A DNA stretch of 64,000 nt from Paracoccus yibinensis (GTDB taxonomy: Bacteria; Pseudomonadota; Alphaproteobacteria; Rhodobacterales; Rhodobacteraceae), in assembly GCF_030846195.1 (NCBI RefSeq), contig NZ_JAVCWH010000004.1, positions 62,001 to 126,000 of the forward strand. The letters are read 5' to 3'. The notes beneath the pieces are model-generated. The model did no database searches and had not been told where the DNA came from. It was given only the letters and a program-made list of their open reading frames with translations. The position numbers were made by a program, and so were the translations under genes. Shown in pieces: positions 52,577 to 60,841 of this stretch; the first letter of the stretch is position 1, and each line of letters begins with the position of its first letter.

Positions 52577-53673
52577 GATGCGGCCTCGGCACCCGGGGCG
52601 CTTGCTGCGGCTTGCGCCACGCGCGCGGCCAGGCGGTCCTGGAAGCCGGACCGTGCCAGCGTGAAGGCCAGCTTGATCGCCGCCGACACGCCCGTGGCGT
52701 CAGCCGATCCGTGCGACTTGATGACGGTCCCGTTCAGGCCCAGGAAAATCCCGCCATTCACGCGGCGGGGATCGATCCGCTTTTGCAGCCGCTTGAGAGA
52801 GGTCATCGCCAGAAGGGCGGCAAACTTGGACATGATGGAATTCGCGAACGCGTCCTTCAGAAGGGTGCCGACCAGCTTGGCGGTGCCCTCGCCCGTCTTC
52901 AAGGCGATGTTGCCGGTGAAGCCGTCGGTGACGATCACATCCACGCGCGCCGAGGGAAGGTCCCCACCCTCGACAAAGCCGACATACTCGAACTTGCCCG
53001 AATCCGCCGCCGCCATGATCAGATCCTGGGCCTGCTTCAGTTCCGCGCGGCCCTTGTGCTCCTCGGTCCCGACATTCAGCAACCCCACGCGCGGACGGTC
53101 AAGGCCCAGGCCGTTGCGGGCATAGGATGCCCCCATAAGGGCATATTGCAGCAGGTCGGGTGCGTCGGCGCGGATATCCGCGCCCACATCCAGCATGATA
53201 TTGAAGCCATGGGGGTTCAGCGACGGCCACAGGCAGGCGATGGCGGGGCGGTTCACGCCCGGCAGCTTGCGCAGGCGCAGCATCGACAGCGCCATCAGCG
53301 CCCCGGTATTGCCGCAACTGACCGCGGCCCCGGCCTCCCCCGTCTTGACCGATTCGATGGCCGACCACATCGAGGTGCCGTCGCCCTTGCGGACGATCTG
53401 GCTGGGCTTGTCTTCCATGGTGACGACACCTCCGGCGTGGCGGATGTCGCAGCGCCCGGCAAGCACCTTGCGGCGGCCGACCAGCCGGCGAAGCTCGGCC
53501 TCGTCGCCGTGCACGATGAAGCGGATGTCGGGATTCTTGGCGGCGCTTTCGGCCATGCCCGCGACAACCGCCGCCGGGCCGCGATCGCCGCCCATGGCAT
53601 CGACCGATATCACCACGACGTCCCCCCGGTCAGGGGGCGGCGCCGAGGAGAGGGTCACGTCACGGTCGATCAT
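52573..53673 (-). CDS. plsX: Phosphate acyltransferase PlsX
   Basis: Makes acyl-phosphate from acyl-ACP for phospholipid synthesis, 366 residues from ATG 53671-53673. The motif VISVDAMGGDRGP starts the conserved part, and FIVHGDEAELRRL, NTGALMALSML and DVGADIRADAPDLLQYALMG follow. The ATG lacks a clear ribosome-binding site. GTG codons at 53613-53616 have a GGGGGGA box and would start VISVDAMGG directly, a plausible alternative. Coupled to fabH downstream. Confidence 0.94.
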   Translation of the reverse strand: MIDRDVTLSSAPPPDRGDVVVISVDAMGGDRGPAAVVAGMAESAAKNPDIRFIVHGDEAELRRLVGRRKVLAGRCDIRHAGGVVTMEDKPSQIVRKGDGTSMWSAIESVKTGEAGAAVSCGNTGALMALSMLRLRKLPGVNRPAIACLWPSLNPHGFNIMLDVGADIRADAPDLLQYALMGASYARNGLGLDRPRVGLLNVGTEEHKGRAELKQAQDLIMAAADSGKFEYVGFVEGGDLPSARVDVIVTDGFTGNIALKTGEGTAKLVGTLLKDAFANSIMSKFAALLAMTSLKRLQKRIDPRRVNGGIFLGLNGTVIKSHGSADATGVSAAIKLAFTLARSGFQDRLAARVAQAAASAPGAEAAS

Positions 53674-53695
53674 CTGGCGCGAATGCCAAGCCCGC

Positions 53696-53902
53696 TCAGG
53701 CCGCGTCGTCGTCCAGGTCGATCGTGTTCGCCTGCGCCACGACTTCGCGGTCGGCGTAATGGCCGCAGGACGGGCAGACGTGATGCGGACGCTTCAGTTC
53801 GCCACAGTTCGAGCATTCGTTGGGATTGCCGGCGACCAGGGCATCGTGGGCGCGGCGCATGTTCCGGCGGGACCGGGTAACGCGATTCTGAGGGACAGCC
53901 AT
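53696..53902 (-). CDS. rpmF: 50S ribosomal protein L32
   Basis: 68 residues: [20 protein letters not shown] start, and the zinc ribbon CSNC...CPSC near 30-50, so this is the zinc-binding (C+) form. plsX follows 22 bases later. It is preceded by a 235-base gap with no supportable gene, which probably holds its promoter and leader. Confidence 0.97.
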   Translation of the reverse strand: MAVPQNRVTRSRRNMRRAHDALVAGNPNECSNCGELKRPHHVCPSCGHYADREVVAQANTIDLDDDAA

Positions 53903-54137
53903 GTCACAACCTCGGGCTAGACGGGATGCAACGCGCGGGCGTCTGGCACATCCCAGGATTTGAATTCGAAAATGAACCGCGCAGATACGCCATGACGGCC
54001 CCGCCCGCAACCCCTTGCAGCGGGGCAGGCAGGGCTAATTGCACCAGATGGCAGCGTTTGCGCCAGTGCCAGGCGTGCCTGCGGGCAATCACCCCCGCCC
54101 GATGTGACCCTTGCGCAACGGTCCGGGGCAGAATCGT

Positions 54138-54674
54138 TCAGTCCGTGTCGCGACGGCGCAGCAGCTTGTCCAGATCGGCAAAGGGGCGGCGGGTGTCAGG
54201 TGCATCCTCCTCTGGCGCTGCTTCGAACGCGACACCCTCAGCGCGCGGATATTCGGGCAGGGCCAGGGCCAGTTCCTCAATCATCACGGCGCCCAGGTCG
54301 ATGAACTGGCCCAAGGGTTCCAGCGTCTCGTCCAGCATTTCCACCTCGTCGCCCTCGGGGGTGGAGATGTGGGGGGAATAGTGACGCTCGACTTCTTCGT
54401 CCAGGGTGGTCTTGACCGCTTTCAGCGTGACGACGCAGGGCTGGGTGACGCGGGCGCGCAGCCGGCCCGTCAGCGCCCAGGCCTCGCCCGCTTCGGCCCG
54501 GATTTCCCCGGCAAAGGACAGCCGGGACAGGGCGGGAATGCCCAGCTCAGCGGCGATGGCGGCACAGCGTTCCGCATCGGGCACCAGCGAAAAGGGCGTC
54601 GGTGCGCGTGGGTTCAGATGCGCCACGCGCAGGCGTTCCGGCTGGTGGGCGGGCTGGTTGGCGGGGGCGGTCAT
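54138..54674 (-). CDS. DUF177 (YceD-like) protein
   Basis: 178 residues, standing upstream of rpmF as in most bacteria. Seen: the core RVTQPCVVTLKAVKTTLDEEVERHY with the conserved Cys, and LGQFIDLGAVMIEELALALPEYPR near residue 130. In plants and E. coli the family is linked to 23S rRNA accumulation; the mechanism is not settled. Divergent from bamE. Confidence 0.85.
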   Translation of the reverse strand: MTAPANQPAHQPERLRVAHLNPRAPTPFSLVPDAERCAAIAAELGIPALSRLSFAGEIRAEAGEAWALTGRLRARVTQPCVVTLKAVKTTLDEEVERHYSPHISTPEGDEVEMLDETLEPLGQFIDLGAVMIEELALALPEYPRAEGVAFEAAPEEDAPDTRRPFADLDKLLRRRDTD

Positions 54675-54749
54675 GGCGGGCCTTTGTCTGCTGTCGGTCA
54701 GGGGTCCGCACCGGCAGGCGGCGCCAAATCCCCGACGGGATTGTCATTC

Positions 54750-54778
54750 TTGAGCGCGGTGCCCGAGTTTGCTAAGCC
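54750..54778 (+). promoter_or_regulatory. Possible bamE promoter
   Basis: TTGAGC (54750-54755) and TAAGCC (54773-54778) at 17-base spacing, 41 bases before the bamE start. Confidence 0.25.
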
Positions 54779-54819
54779 GGGCGGGCCGCGTCAACAGCGC
54801 CTTGCAAGGGAAAGACGGA

Positions 54820-55269
54820 ATGACAGCCATCCGGCATCTAATGGTTCTGGCTTTCGCGGCCGTTCTTGGCCTTGCGGCTTGCGCGCCTGTCTATCGCAAC
54901 CACGGCTTCATCCCCGCGCCCGAGGATCTGTCCCAGGTCGTGGTCGGCCAGACCACCGTGGATGAATTGCAAGGCCTGATCGGCCGCCCGTCCGCCCAGG
55001 GGCTGCTGACAGGGTCGGGTTGGTATTATGTGGGATCCCGGTGGCGCCATTTCGGCGCGCTGGAGCCGCGTGAGATCAACCGCGAGGTGGTGGCCGTGTC
55101 CTTCGCGCCCAGCGGCGTCGTCACCAATGTCGAACGCTTCGGGCTGGAACGCGGCCGTGTCGTCACCCTGTCGCGCCGTGTGACCGAGGGCAGCGTGACC
55201 GAAATCTCGCTGATCGGGCAGCTTCTGGGCAACCTGGGCAACTTCCAGGCGGGCGATTTCATCGACTGA
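54820..55269 (+). CDS. bamE: Outer membrane assembly factor BamE (SmpA/OmlA)
   Basis: 149-residue lipoprotein subunit of the beta-barrel assembly machine. Lipobox LAAC places the mature cysteine near residue 23, preceded by a hydrophobic signal. The SmpA/OmlA fold follows: VVVGQTTVDELQGLIGRPSAQG, SGWYYVGSRW and VVAVSFAPSGVV. ATG 54820 has AAGGGAAAG. Single gene, convergent with a serine hydrolase across a shared hairpin. Confidence 0.92.
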   Translation: MTAIRHLMVLAFAAVLGLAACAPVYRNHGFIPAPEDLSQVVVGQTTVDELQGLIGRPSAQGLLTGSGWYYVGSRWRHFGALEPREINREVVAVSFAPSGVVTNVERFGLERGRVVTLSRRVTEGSVTEISLIGQLLGNLGNFQAGDFID

Positions 55270-55282
55270 TGGCTGTGGCTGC

Positions 55283-55302
55283 GGTGCGTGCCAGCACGCA
55301 CC
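55283..55302. terminator. Hairpin between bamE and the serine hydrolase gene
   Basis: 8-bp stem GGTGCGTG (55283-55290) with CACGCACC (55295-55302) between convergent genes; no T-run, adjacent to the serine hydrolase stop. Confidence 0.45.
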
Positions 55303-56298
55303 CTACAGCGCCTGGATGATCCGGTCGGCCAGCATGTGCAGGTCGTTGCGGTATCCCGTCCGCGCAGACGGCTGGTCGGGATCCGAGGTCATGGCGATGG
55401 CAACCGCAGGCTGGCGTCCCGTCGCGGGAAAGACATAGATCATCTGCCCGCCATAGCCCCAGCCGTAACGCACCGGGCGGCCACTGGCCTGGCCGATGAA
55501 CCAGCCATAGCCGTAACCCTGGCCGCTGAAGATCGAGGCGGTGCGCGTTTGCCAGCTTTCCTCGATCCAGTCGGCGGGCACGACCTGCCGCCCGCCCGCG
55601 CGCCCGCCATCGGCATAGATCGCGCCAAAGGCCAGCAGGGACCGCGTGCTCATCGCCATCTGGTTGCCGCCCAGGTAGATGCCCTGAGGGTCGCGTTCCC
55701 AGCCGGCGATGGCAAAGCCCGGCACATCGCCCAGCCAGTCGCGCGCCAGATCCAGCGTGGACCGGCCGGTCACCCGCGTCAGGATCGCCGAGACCAGATG
55801 CGTGGAGGCCGTGGAATACTGCATCCGCCCGCCCGGATCCTGCGTGAAGGGCGCGGCCAGGGCGGCGCGGACCCAGTTGCGGCTGCTGACCCAGGCGCCG
55901 TAATTGGCGCCCGACTGCCGTTCCAGCCCCGCCTGCATGGACAGAAGGTTGCCCAGCGTCACGGTGGCCAGGCGCGGATCGGGATCGGCCGGCAGCTGGT
56001 CGCGCAGGATCGGTGCGATCGGCTGGTCGGTTCCGTCCAGTTCACCCCGATCGATGGCAATGCCCGCCAGGGCCGAGATGATCGACTTGGACGCCGACTT
56101 GATGTTCGTGGGATCGTCCGGCGTGAAGCCGTGATAACCTCGGGCAGCGATTTCCCCGCCCTGCCAGACAGCAATGGCTCGCAGGTTTTCCAGTCCTGCG
56201 GCATCGTCCAGGATCGGGCCAAGGCTGGCTTGGCCCAGGGCAGGCGCGGCAAGCAGCGGCGACAGGCTGGCGGTCAGCAAAAGGGTGCGGCGTTTCAT
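55303..56298 (-). CDS. Exported serine hydrolase of the beta-lactamase/class C family
   Basis: 331 residues. MKRRTLLLTASLSPLLAAPALG is a signal peptide. Catalytic motifs of the penicillin-binding/class C group: SxxK as Ser68-Ala-Ser-Lys71 (IKSASKS), the YST-type tyrosine Tyr161 in MQYSTAS, and GWGYGGQ near residue 280 in place of KTG. Family members are esterases or D-amino-peptidases rather than true beta-lactamases, and the absence of KTG supports that. Substrate unknown. Confidence 0.8.
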   Translation of the reverse strand: MKRRTLLLTASLSPLLAAPALGQASLGPILDDAAGLENLRAIAVWQGGEIAARGYHGFTPDDPTNIKSASKSIISALAGIAIDRGELDGTDQPIAPILRDQLPADPDPRLATVTLGNLLSMQAGLERQSGANYGAWVSSRNWVRAALAAPFTQDPGGRMQYSTASTHLVSAILTRVTGRSTLDLARDWLGDVPGFAIAGWERDPQGIYLGGNQMAMSTRSLLAFGAIYADGGRAGGRQVVPADWIEESWQTRTASIFSGQGYGYGWFIGQASGRPVRYGWGYGGQMIYVFPATGRQPAVAIAMTSDPDQPSARTGYRNDLHMLADRIIQAL

Positions 56299-56420
56299 GC
56301 AGACTATATGTGGCAGTATCCGCCCGGTCGGGAATCACGGTTGCGTCAGCTTGGGCTTGTTCCGGGGGCAGGGCGCCATTAGGGCAGGCAGCGACCGTTT
56401 CCGCAGCAGGAAGGCCCGCC

Positions 56421-57137
56421 ATGACCGCCCTTGACGACCTTGCCCCGGTTCCCTTCCACGATGCCGCCGCGCCCCAGCGGGCGCGGATGCTGTCGCGGCT
56501 GGCCGATACGGAACTGGCCGTGGCCCTGGTGGCCGAACCAATGGGCGACCAGGTCGAGTTGCGCATCTTCCCGCTGGAAACCGGTCCCGTGGCCCTGGCC
56601 TGCGATACCGAGGACCGGCTGGCGGGCTTTTTCGGCGGCCCCGTTGCCTATGCCGCAATGCCGGGGCGGGTTCTGGCGGGTCTTCTGAAGTCCGAAGGGG
56701 CGGGCCTGCTGGTCAATCCGGGCCTGCCATCGGAAATGCTGATGGACGCGGCCATGCTGGACTGGCTGACCGGCGCGCTGTCCGCCGCGCCCGAAGCGAC
56801 GGATGCCCACCTGCGCCTGACCCCGCCCGCCCCCGGAACCGTCGAGGCCCTGGCGCAGCCCCTGGCCGAACGCCTGGGCGACATGCGTGGTCTGATCGCG
56901 GGGGCGGCGCTGGCGGGCACCGAAGAAGGGCACGTGGTCCTGATCGCGGGCGCCGATCCCGCCCATCAGCCCGCGATCGCCAAGGCCCTGGCCGAGGCCC
57001 TGGCCTTCCTGCCGGAACAGCCCGGCGGCGTCGATGTCAGCTTCACGGACGCCGCCATGCCCGCGGGCGTGCTGCGCTTCGATCTGTCGGTCCCCGAGGT
57101 TCCTCCGCGCCCGAAAGGTCCGCCAATCCTGCGCTGA
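56421..57137 (+). CDS. SseB-family protein
   Basis: 238 residues. The N-terminal domain fits the SseB family: MLSRLADTELAVALVAEP, ALACDTEDRLAGFFGG, PVAYAAMPGRVLAGLL and a Leu/Val-Asn-Pro strand GLLVNPGLPSEM. E. coli SseB alters serine sensitivity, but the family's biochemical role is unknown. The C-terminal half (about 130-238) is Ala/Leu/Pro-rich with no motif I recognise. AAGGAAGG-like box before ATG 56421. It stands 49 bases before pcs. Confidence 0.75.
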   Translation: MTALDDLAPVPFHDAAAPQRARMLSRLADTELAVALVAEPMGDQVELRIFPLETGPVALACDTEDRLAGFFGGPVAYAAMPGRVLAGLLKSEGAGLLVNPGLPSEMLMDAAMLDWLTGALSAAPEATDAHLRLTPPAPGTVEALAQPLAERLGDMRGLIAGAALAGTEEGHVVLIAGADPAHQPAIAKALAEALAFLPEQPGGVDVSFTDAAMPAGVLRFDLSVPEVPPRPKGPPILR

Positions 57138-57186
57138 TCGGCCAAGCACGGTTGCGTGATCGCCGCCAAACTGCCAGAACCGGGCC

Positions 57187-57879
57187 ATGAAGACGCAACA
57201 CAAAGCCCTGTCCGTTCACCTGCTGACCGCCACCGGCGCCGTGCTTTCGATGCTGGCCATGCTGGCCGCGGTCGAAGGAAAATGGTCGCTGATGTTCCTG
57301 TGGCTGGTCGTGGCCTTGGTCGTTGACGGCATCGACGGTCCCCTGGCGCGGAAATACGACGTCAAGATCCACTCGCCGAACTATGACGGCGTGCTGATGG
57401 ATCTGATCATCGACTATCTGACCTATGCCTTCATTCCGGCCTATGCGCTGTTCAAGTCGGGACTCTTGTCGGGCTGGACCGGCTGGTTCGCGATCATCGC
57501 CATCGTCTATGGCAGCGTGATCTATTGGGCCGATACCCGGATGAAGACAAAGGACAATTCCTTTTCCGGCTTTCCGGGCTGCTGGAACATGGTGGTGCTG
57601 GTCCTGTTCGCGACCGATCCGCACTGGACGGTGATCCTGCTGATCGTCGTGGCGCTGACGGTGGGAATGTTCCTGCCGATCAAGTTTATCCATCCGGTGC
57701 GGACCGAACGCTGGCGCGCGATTTCGCTGCCCATCGCGATCCTGTGGTGCGTCTTCGCCGCCCGCGCGGCCTGGGTTGATTTCCACCCCGACAGCTGGGC
57801 CAACTGGGGGCTGGTCCTCACCTCCCTCTGGCTGATGCTGGCGGGGGCCGCGCAGCAACTGATGCCCGAACGCGCCTGA
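57187..57879 (+). CDS. pcs: Phosphatidylcholine synthase
   Basis: Condenses CDP-diacylglycerol with choline to phosphatidylcholine in the inner membrane, 230 residues with about seven helices. It carries the CDP-alcohol phosphotransferase motif in its Pcs form: DGIDGPLARKYDVKIHSP followed by DGVLMDLIIDYLTY, supplying the conserved aspartates (near 47-78). This CDP-choline pathway is typical of host-associated and marine alphaproteobacteria. An oligopeptide-binding-protein gene starts 10 bases after its stop, suggesting co-transcription. Confidence 0.93.
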   Translation: MKTQHKALSVHLLTATGAVLSMLAMLAAVEGKWSLMFLWLVVALVVDGIDGPLARKYDVKIHSPNYDGVLMDLIIDYLTYAFIPAYALFKSGLLSGWTGWFAIIAIVYGSVIYWADTRMKTKDNSFSGFPGCWNMVVLVLFATDPHWTVILLIVVALTVGMFLPIKFIHPVRTERWRAISLPIAILWCVFAARAAWVDFHPDSWANWGLVLTSLWLMLAGAAQQLMPERA

Positions 57880-57889
57880 AGGGACACCC

Positions 57890-59356
57890 ATGATCCATGC
57901 CCTGAAACCGCTGGCCGCCCTGTTCCTTCTGGCGCTGCCCGCGAGCGCCCAGGACGCCATCACCCTGGGCATGGTGCTTGAACCCCCAAACCTGGATCCC
58001 ACTGGCGGGGCGGCGGCGGCCACCGACGAGGTGGTCTATGCCAATGTCTTCGAAGGGCTGACCCGTTTCGGTCCGAACGGGGCCATCGAGCCCGCCCTGG
58101 CCGAACGTTGGGACGTGGAACAGGACGGCCTCGTCTATGTCTTCCATCTGCAGGACGGCGTGATCTTCCACGACGGCGCCGCCTTCGATGCCAGCGACGT
58201 GGTCTTCACGCTGGATCGCGCGCGGGCGGCGGATTCGACCAATGCCCAGAAGGTGCTGTTCCAGGGCATCCAGTCGGTCGAGGCCCTGGATCCCCTAACC
58301 GTCCGCGTGACGCTGGCGGCGCCGGACGGCAACTTCCCCTTCAAGATGGCCTGGGGCGATGCGGTGATGCTGGACCCGGCCAGCGCGGAGGGCCTTGCCA
58401 CCAAGCCCGTCGGCACCGGCCCGTTCCGGCTGGACCAATGGGTGCAGGGCGACCGGATCGTTCTGTCGGCCTTTGACGATTACTGGGGAGACAAGCCCGC
58501 GCTGCGGACCGCGACCTTCCGCTTCATTCCCGACCCCTCGGCCGCCTTTGCGGCAATGATGGCGGGCGACGTGGACGCATTCCCGAACTTCCCCGCGCCC
58601 GAGACGCTGCCCCAGTTGCAGGCCGATCCCCGCTTCAAGGTCATGGTCGGCACGACCGAGGGCGAGACGATCCTGGCCATGAACAACACCCGCGCGCCCC
58701 TGGACGACATCAGGGTCCGCCAGGCCATCGCGCACGCGATCAACCGCCAGGACATCATCGACGGCGCGATGTTCGGATACGGCACCCCCATCGGCAGCCA
58801 TTTCGCGCCCCACCATCCCGATTACGTTGATCTGACCGACATGTCGGAATACGATCCCGAAAAGGCCAAGGCCCTGCTGGCCGAGGCAGGGGCCGGTCCC
58901 ATCACCCTGCGCCTTGCGCTGCCCCCCACCCCTTATGCCCGGCGCGGCGGAGAGATCATCCAGGCCCAGCTTGCCGCCGTGGGCATCGGGACGCAGATCA
59001 CCACCATGGAATGGGCGCAATGGCTGGAAACCGTCTTCAAGGGCGGCGACTTCGACCTGACCGTCATCAGCCATACCGAGCCGCTGGACATCGATATCTA
59101 TGCCCGGCCGGATTACTACTTCCATTACGCCCGGCCCGAATTCGTGACGCTGATGAACCAGCTCCAGGCGGCGGTGACGCCGCAGCAGCGCAGCGACCTG
59201 CTGAAGCAGGCGCAGGAAATGATCGCGGGCGACTACGTCAACGCCTTCCTGTTCCAGCTTGCCAAGACCGGCGTGGCGGATGCCCGCATCGAAGGCTTGT
59301 GGGAAAACGCGCCCACTCAGGCCAATGACCTGACCCAGGTGCGGTGGGTGCCATAG
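57890..59356 (+). CDS. ABC transporter substrate-binding protein, family 5 (oligopeptide type)
   Basis: 488-residue periplasmic protein. MIHALKPLAALFLLALPASA is a signal peptide. The SBP_bac_5 fold is clear: LGMVLEPPNLDPTGG, VYANVFEGLTRF, GTGPFRLDQWVQGDRIVL, RVRQAIAHAINRQDII-type helix and KPVGTGPF. Ligands in this family include peptides, nickel, haem and sugars. No permease or ATPase genes are adjacent: the next gene is DUF2254. So it is an orphan receptor here. GAAGGGACACC before ATG. Confidence 0.9.
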   Translation: MIHALKPLAALFLLALPASAQDAITLGMVLEPPNLDPTGGAAAATDEVVYANVFEGLTRFGPNGAIEPALAERWDVEQDGLVYVFHLQDGVIFHDGAAFDASDVVFTLDRARAADSTNAQKVLFQGIQSVEALDPLTVRVTLAAPDGNFPFKMAWGDAVMLDPASAEGLATKPVGTGPFRLDQWVQGDRIVLSAFDDYWGDKPALRTATFRFIPDPSAAFAAMMAGDVDAFPNFPAPETLPQLQADPRFKVMVGTTEGETILAMNNTRAPLDDIRVRQAIAHAINRQDIIDGAMFGYGTPIGSHFAPHHPDYVDLTDMSEYDPEKAKALLAEAGAGPITLRLALPPTPYARRGGEIIQAQLAAVGIGTQITTMEWAQWLETVFKGGDFDLTVISHTEPLDIDIYARPDYYFHYARPEFVTLMNQLQAAVTPQQRSDLLKQAQEMIAGDYVNAFLFQLAKTGVADARIEGLWENAPTQANDLTQVRWVP

Positions 59357-59357
59357 C

Positions 59358-60620
59358 ATGTCGCGGCTGCGCTGGATCCTGTCGCGGCTGCGCCGGACGT
59401 TGTGGATCCGCGTCTCGCTTTATGCGCTCATGGGCTTTGCGGCGGCGGTGGCCGCGACGCTGGCGTCATGGCTGCCTTGGCCCCTGCCCATCGACATCAG
59501 CGCCGAGGCGATCGACAGCCTGCTGAACGTGATCGCCTCGTCCATGCTGGCGGTCACGACGTTTTCGGTCACCGCGCTGACCTCGGCCTATGGATCGGCC
59601 ACGTCGAACGCCACGCCGCGCGCGACCCGGCTGCTGACCGAGGACGATTTCATCCAGTCGGTTCTGGCGACCTTCATCGGATCGTTCCTGTTCAGCGTCG
59701 TGGGTCTGGTGGCGCTGCGGGTGAATATCTATGGCCCGCAAGGCCGGGCGCTGCTGTTCGTGACCACGGTTCTGGTCATCATCCTGATCGTGCTGGCGCT
59801 GCTGCGCTGGATCCATCAGCTGACCAAGCTGGGGCGCGTGGGCGACACCATCGACCGGCTCGAGGACGCGACCCGCCGGTCCATGGAAGCACGGCTGGAC
59901 CTGCCCTTCCTGGGCGGGCGCCCGCTGCCCGATGATGCGCCGACCGCGCCCGCCATCCTGTCGGACCAGGTGGGCTATGTCGAATTCATCGACACCGCCG
60001 CGCTGTCCGCCTTGTGCGAGGATCGCGACATTCACCTGGACATCCGCGTGCTGCCCGGTGCCTTCCTGTATCACGGCACCCCCCTGGCGGTCGTGCAGGG
60101 CGCACCACTGGGCGAGGACTTGGCGCGCGAGGTGCGCCGTGCCTTCACCATTGCGGCGGCCCGGTCCTTTGATCAGGATCCCCGCTTCGGCCTCATCACC
60201 CTGTCCGAGGTCGCGCTGCGCGCCCTGTCGCCCGCCGTCAACGACCCTGGCACCGCCATCGACGTGATCGGGCGGCAGGTGCGCCTGCTGACCCTGTGGT
60301 CCGAGGGCTGGCACAAGGCCGAACTGCACAAGGCTGAATATCCCCGCCTGCGCGTGCCGCCCCTGCTGTATGACGACATCTGCGACGACGCCTTTCACCT
60401 GATCGCACGCGACGGGGCGGGGCAGATCGACGTGCTGACCCGCCTGGTCAAGGCCCTGGACGCCCTGCGCCGGATTGGCCCCGCCTCGGCGCGTCAGGCG
60501 GCGGAGCGCCAGTTGCGCCTGGCAGCTGACCGGGGCCTGGCAGACCTGCCGGGCGAGCATGATCGCGACCGGCTGCGGCAGGTGCTGGAGGGCCTGGATC
60601 GCAGCTGGGGCGCGGCGTGA
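59358..60620 (+). CDS. DUF2254 membrane protein
   Basis: 420 residues; start ATG 59358 one base after the preceding TAG, so translationally linked. Four N-terminal membrane helices (for example LYALMGFAAAVAATLASWLPW, TTFSVTALTSAYGSATSN, LFVTTVLVIILIVLALL) carry a DUF2254 signature near FSVTALTSAYGSATSNATPRATRLLTEDD, and the C-terminal cytoplasmic half (from about 200) includes YVEFIDTAAL and LSPAVNDPGTAIDVIGR. Function unknown. A transport role alongside the binding protein is possible but unsupported. Confidence 0.8.
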   Translation: MSRLRWILSRLRRTLWIRVSLYALMGFAAAVAATLASWLPWPLPIDISAEAIDSLLNVIASSMLAVTTFSVTALTSAYGSATSNATPRATRLLTEDDFIQSVLATFIGSFLFSVVGLVALRVNIYGPQGRALLFVTTVLVIILIVLALLRWIHQLTKLGRVGDTIDRLEDATRRSMEARLDLPFLGGRPLPDDAPTAPAILSDQVGYVEFIDTAALSALCEDRDIHLDIRVLPGAFLYHGTPLAVVQGAPLGEDLAREVRRAFTIAAARSFDQDPRFGLITLSEVALRALSPAVNDPGTAIDVIGRQVRLLTLWSEGWHKAELHKAEYPRLRVPPLLYDDICDDAFHLIARDGAGQIDVLTRLVKALDALRRIGPASARQAAERQLRLAADRGLADLPGEHDRDRLRQVLEGLDRSWGAA

Positions 60621-60627
60621 TTTCCGC

Positions 60628-60656
60628 TTTTCATTTGCCCCCTCACGCGGCATAGT
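60628..60656 (+). promoter_or_regulatory. leuA leader promoter
   Basis: TTTTCA (60628-60633) and CATAGT (60651-60656), both 4/6, with exactly 17 bases between. Transcription would start about 60662-60664, at the ATG of the leader peptide, giving a leaderless mRNA. Confidence 0.4.
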
Positions 60657-60663
60657 CCGCGCC

Positions 60664-60762
60664 ATGACCCGGATGCTGGACATTCCCGCCGCCCCGACCG
60701 CGCCACACGGCGCGCGCGTGGCCGTGAACCTCCGCGGTCTGCTGCTTCTTACGCTGCGCTGA
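60664..60762 (+). CDS. Leucine-rich leader peptide upstream of leuA
   Basis: 32 residues: MTRMLDIPAAPTAPHGARVA then VNLRGLLLLTLR and stop. Five of its last ten residues are leucine (codons CTC, CTG, CTG, CTT, CTT, CTG in succession around one Thr), which marks it as a leucine sensor for transcription or translation attenuation of leuA. No ribosome-binding site precedes the ATG, and the promoter predicted upstream would start the message right there. Previously described parallels are the leaderless trpL peptides of rhizobia; I infer the same design. Confidence 0.7.
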   Translation: MTRMLDIPAAPTAPHGARVAVNLRGLLLLTLR

Positions 60763-60803
60763 GCGGGTCTCCGGGCCGCCGCTCAGCCAGGACGTGCCCG
60801 GGC
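60758..60803 (+). promoter_or_regulatory. Attenuator-like overlapping stem-loops before leuA
   Basis: Stem A pairs GCTGAGCGG (60758-60766, covering the leader stop codon) with CCGCTCAGC (60779-60787). Stem B pairs CCGGGC (60771-60776) with GCCCGG (60796-60801). The left arm of B lies in the loop of A, so the two compete. No U-run follows, so control may be translational or Rho-dependent rather than by an intrinsic terminator. Confidence 0.4.
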
Positions 60804-60841
60804 AAACCCAGCGACAGAACTTCCGTAAGAAAGCATATCCC

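Noticed and set aside
53903-54137. Small minus-strand frame of about 62 codons between DUF177 and rpmF
   Set aside because: GTG start without ribosome-binding site, Arg/Pro-rich shadow-like composition; more likely the rpmF promoter and leader.
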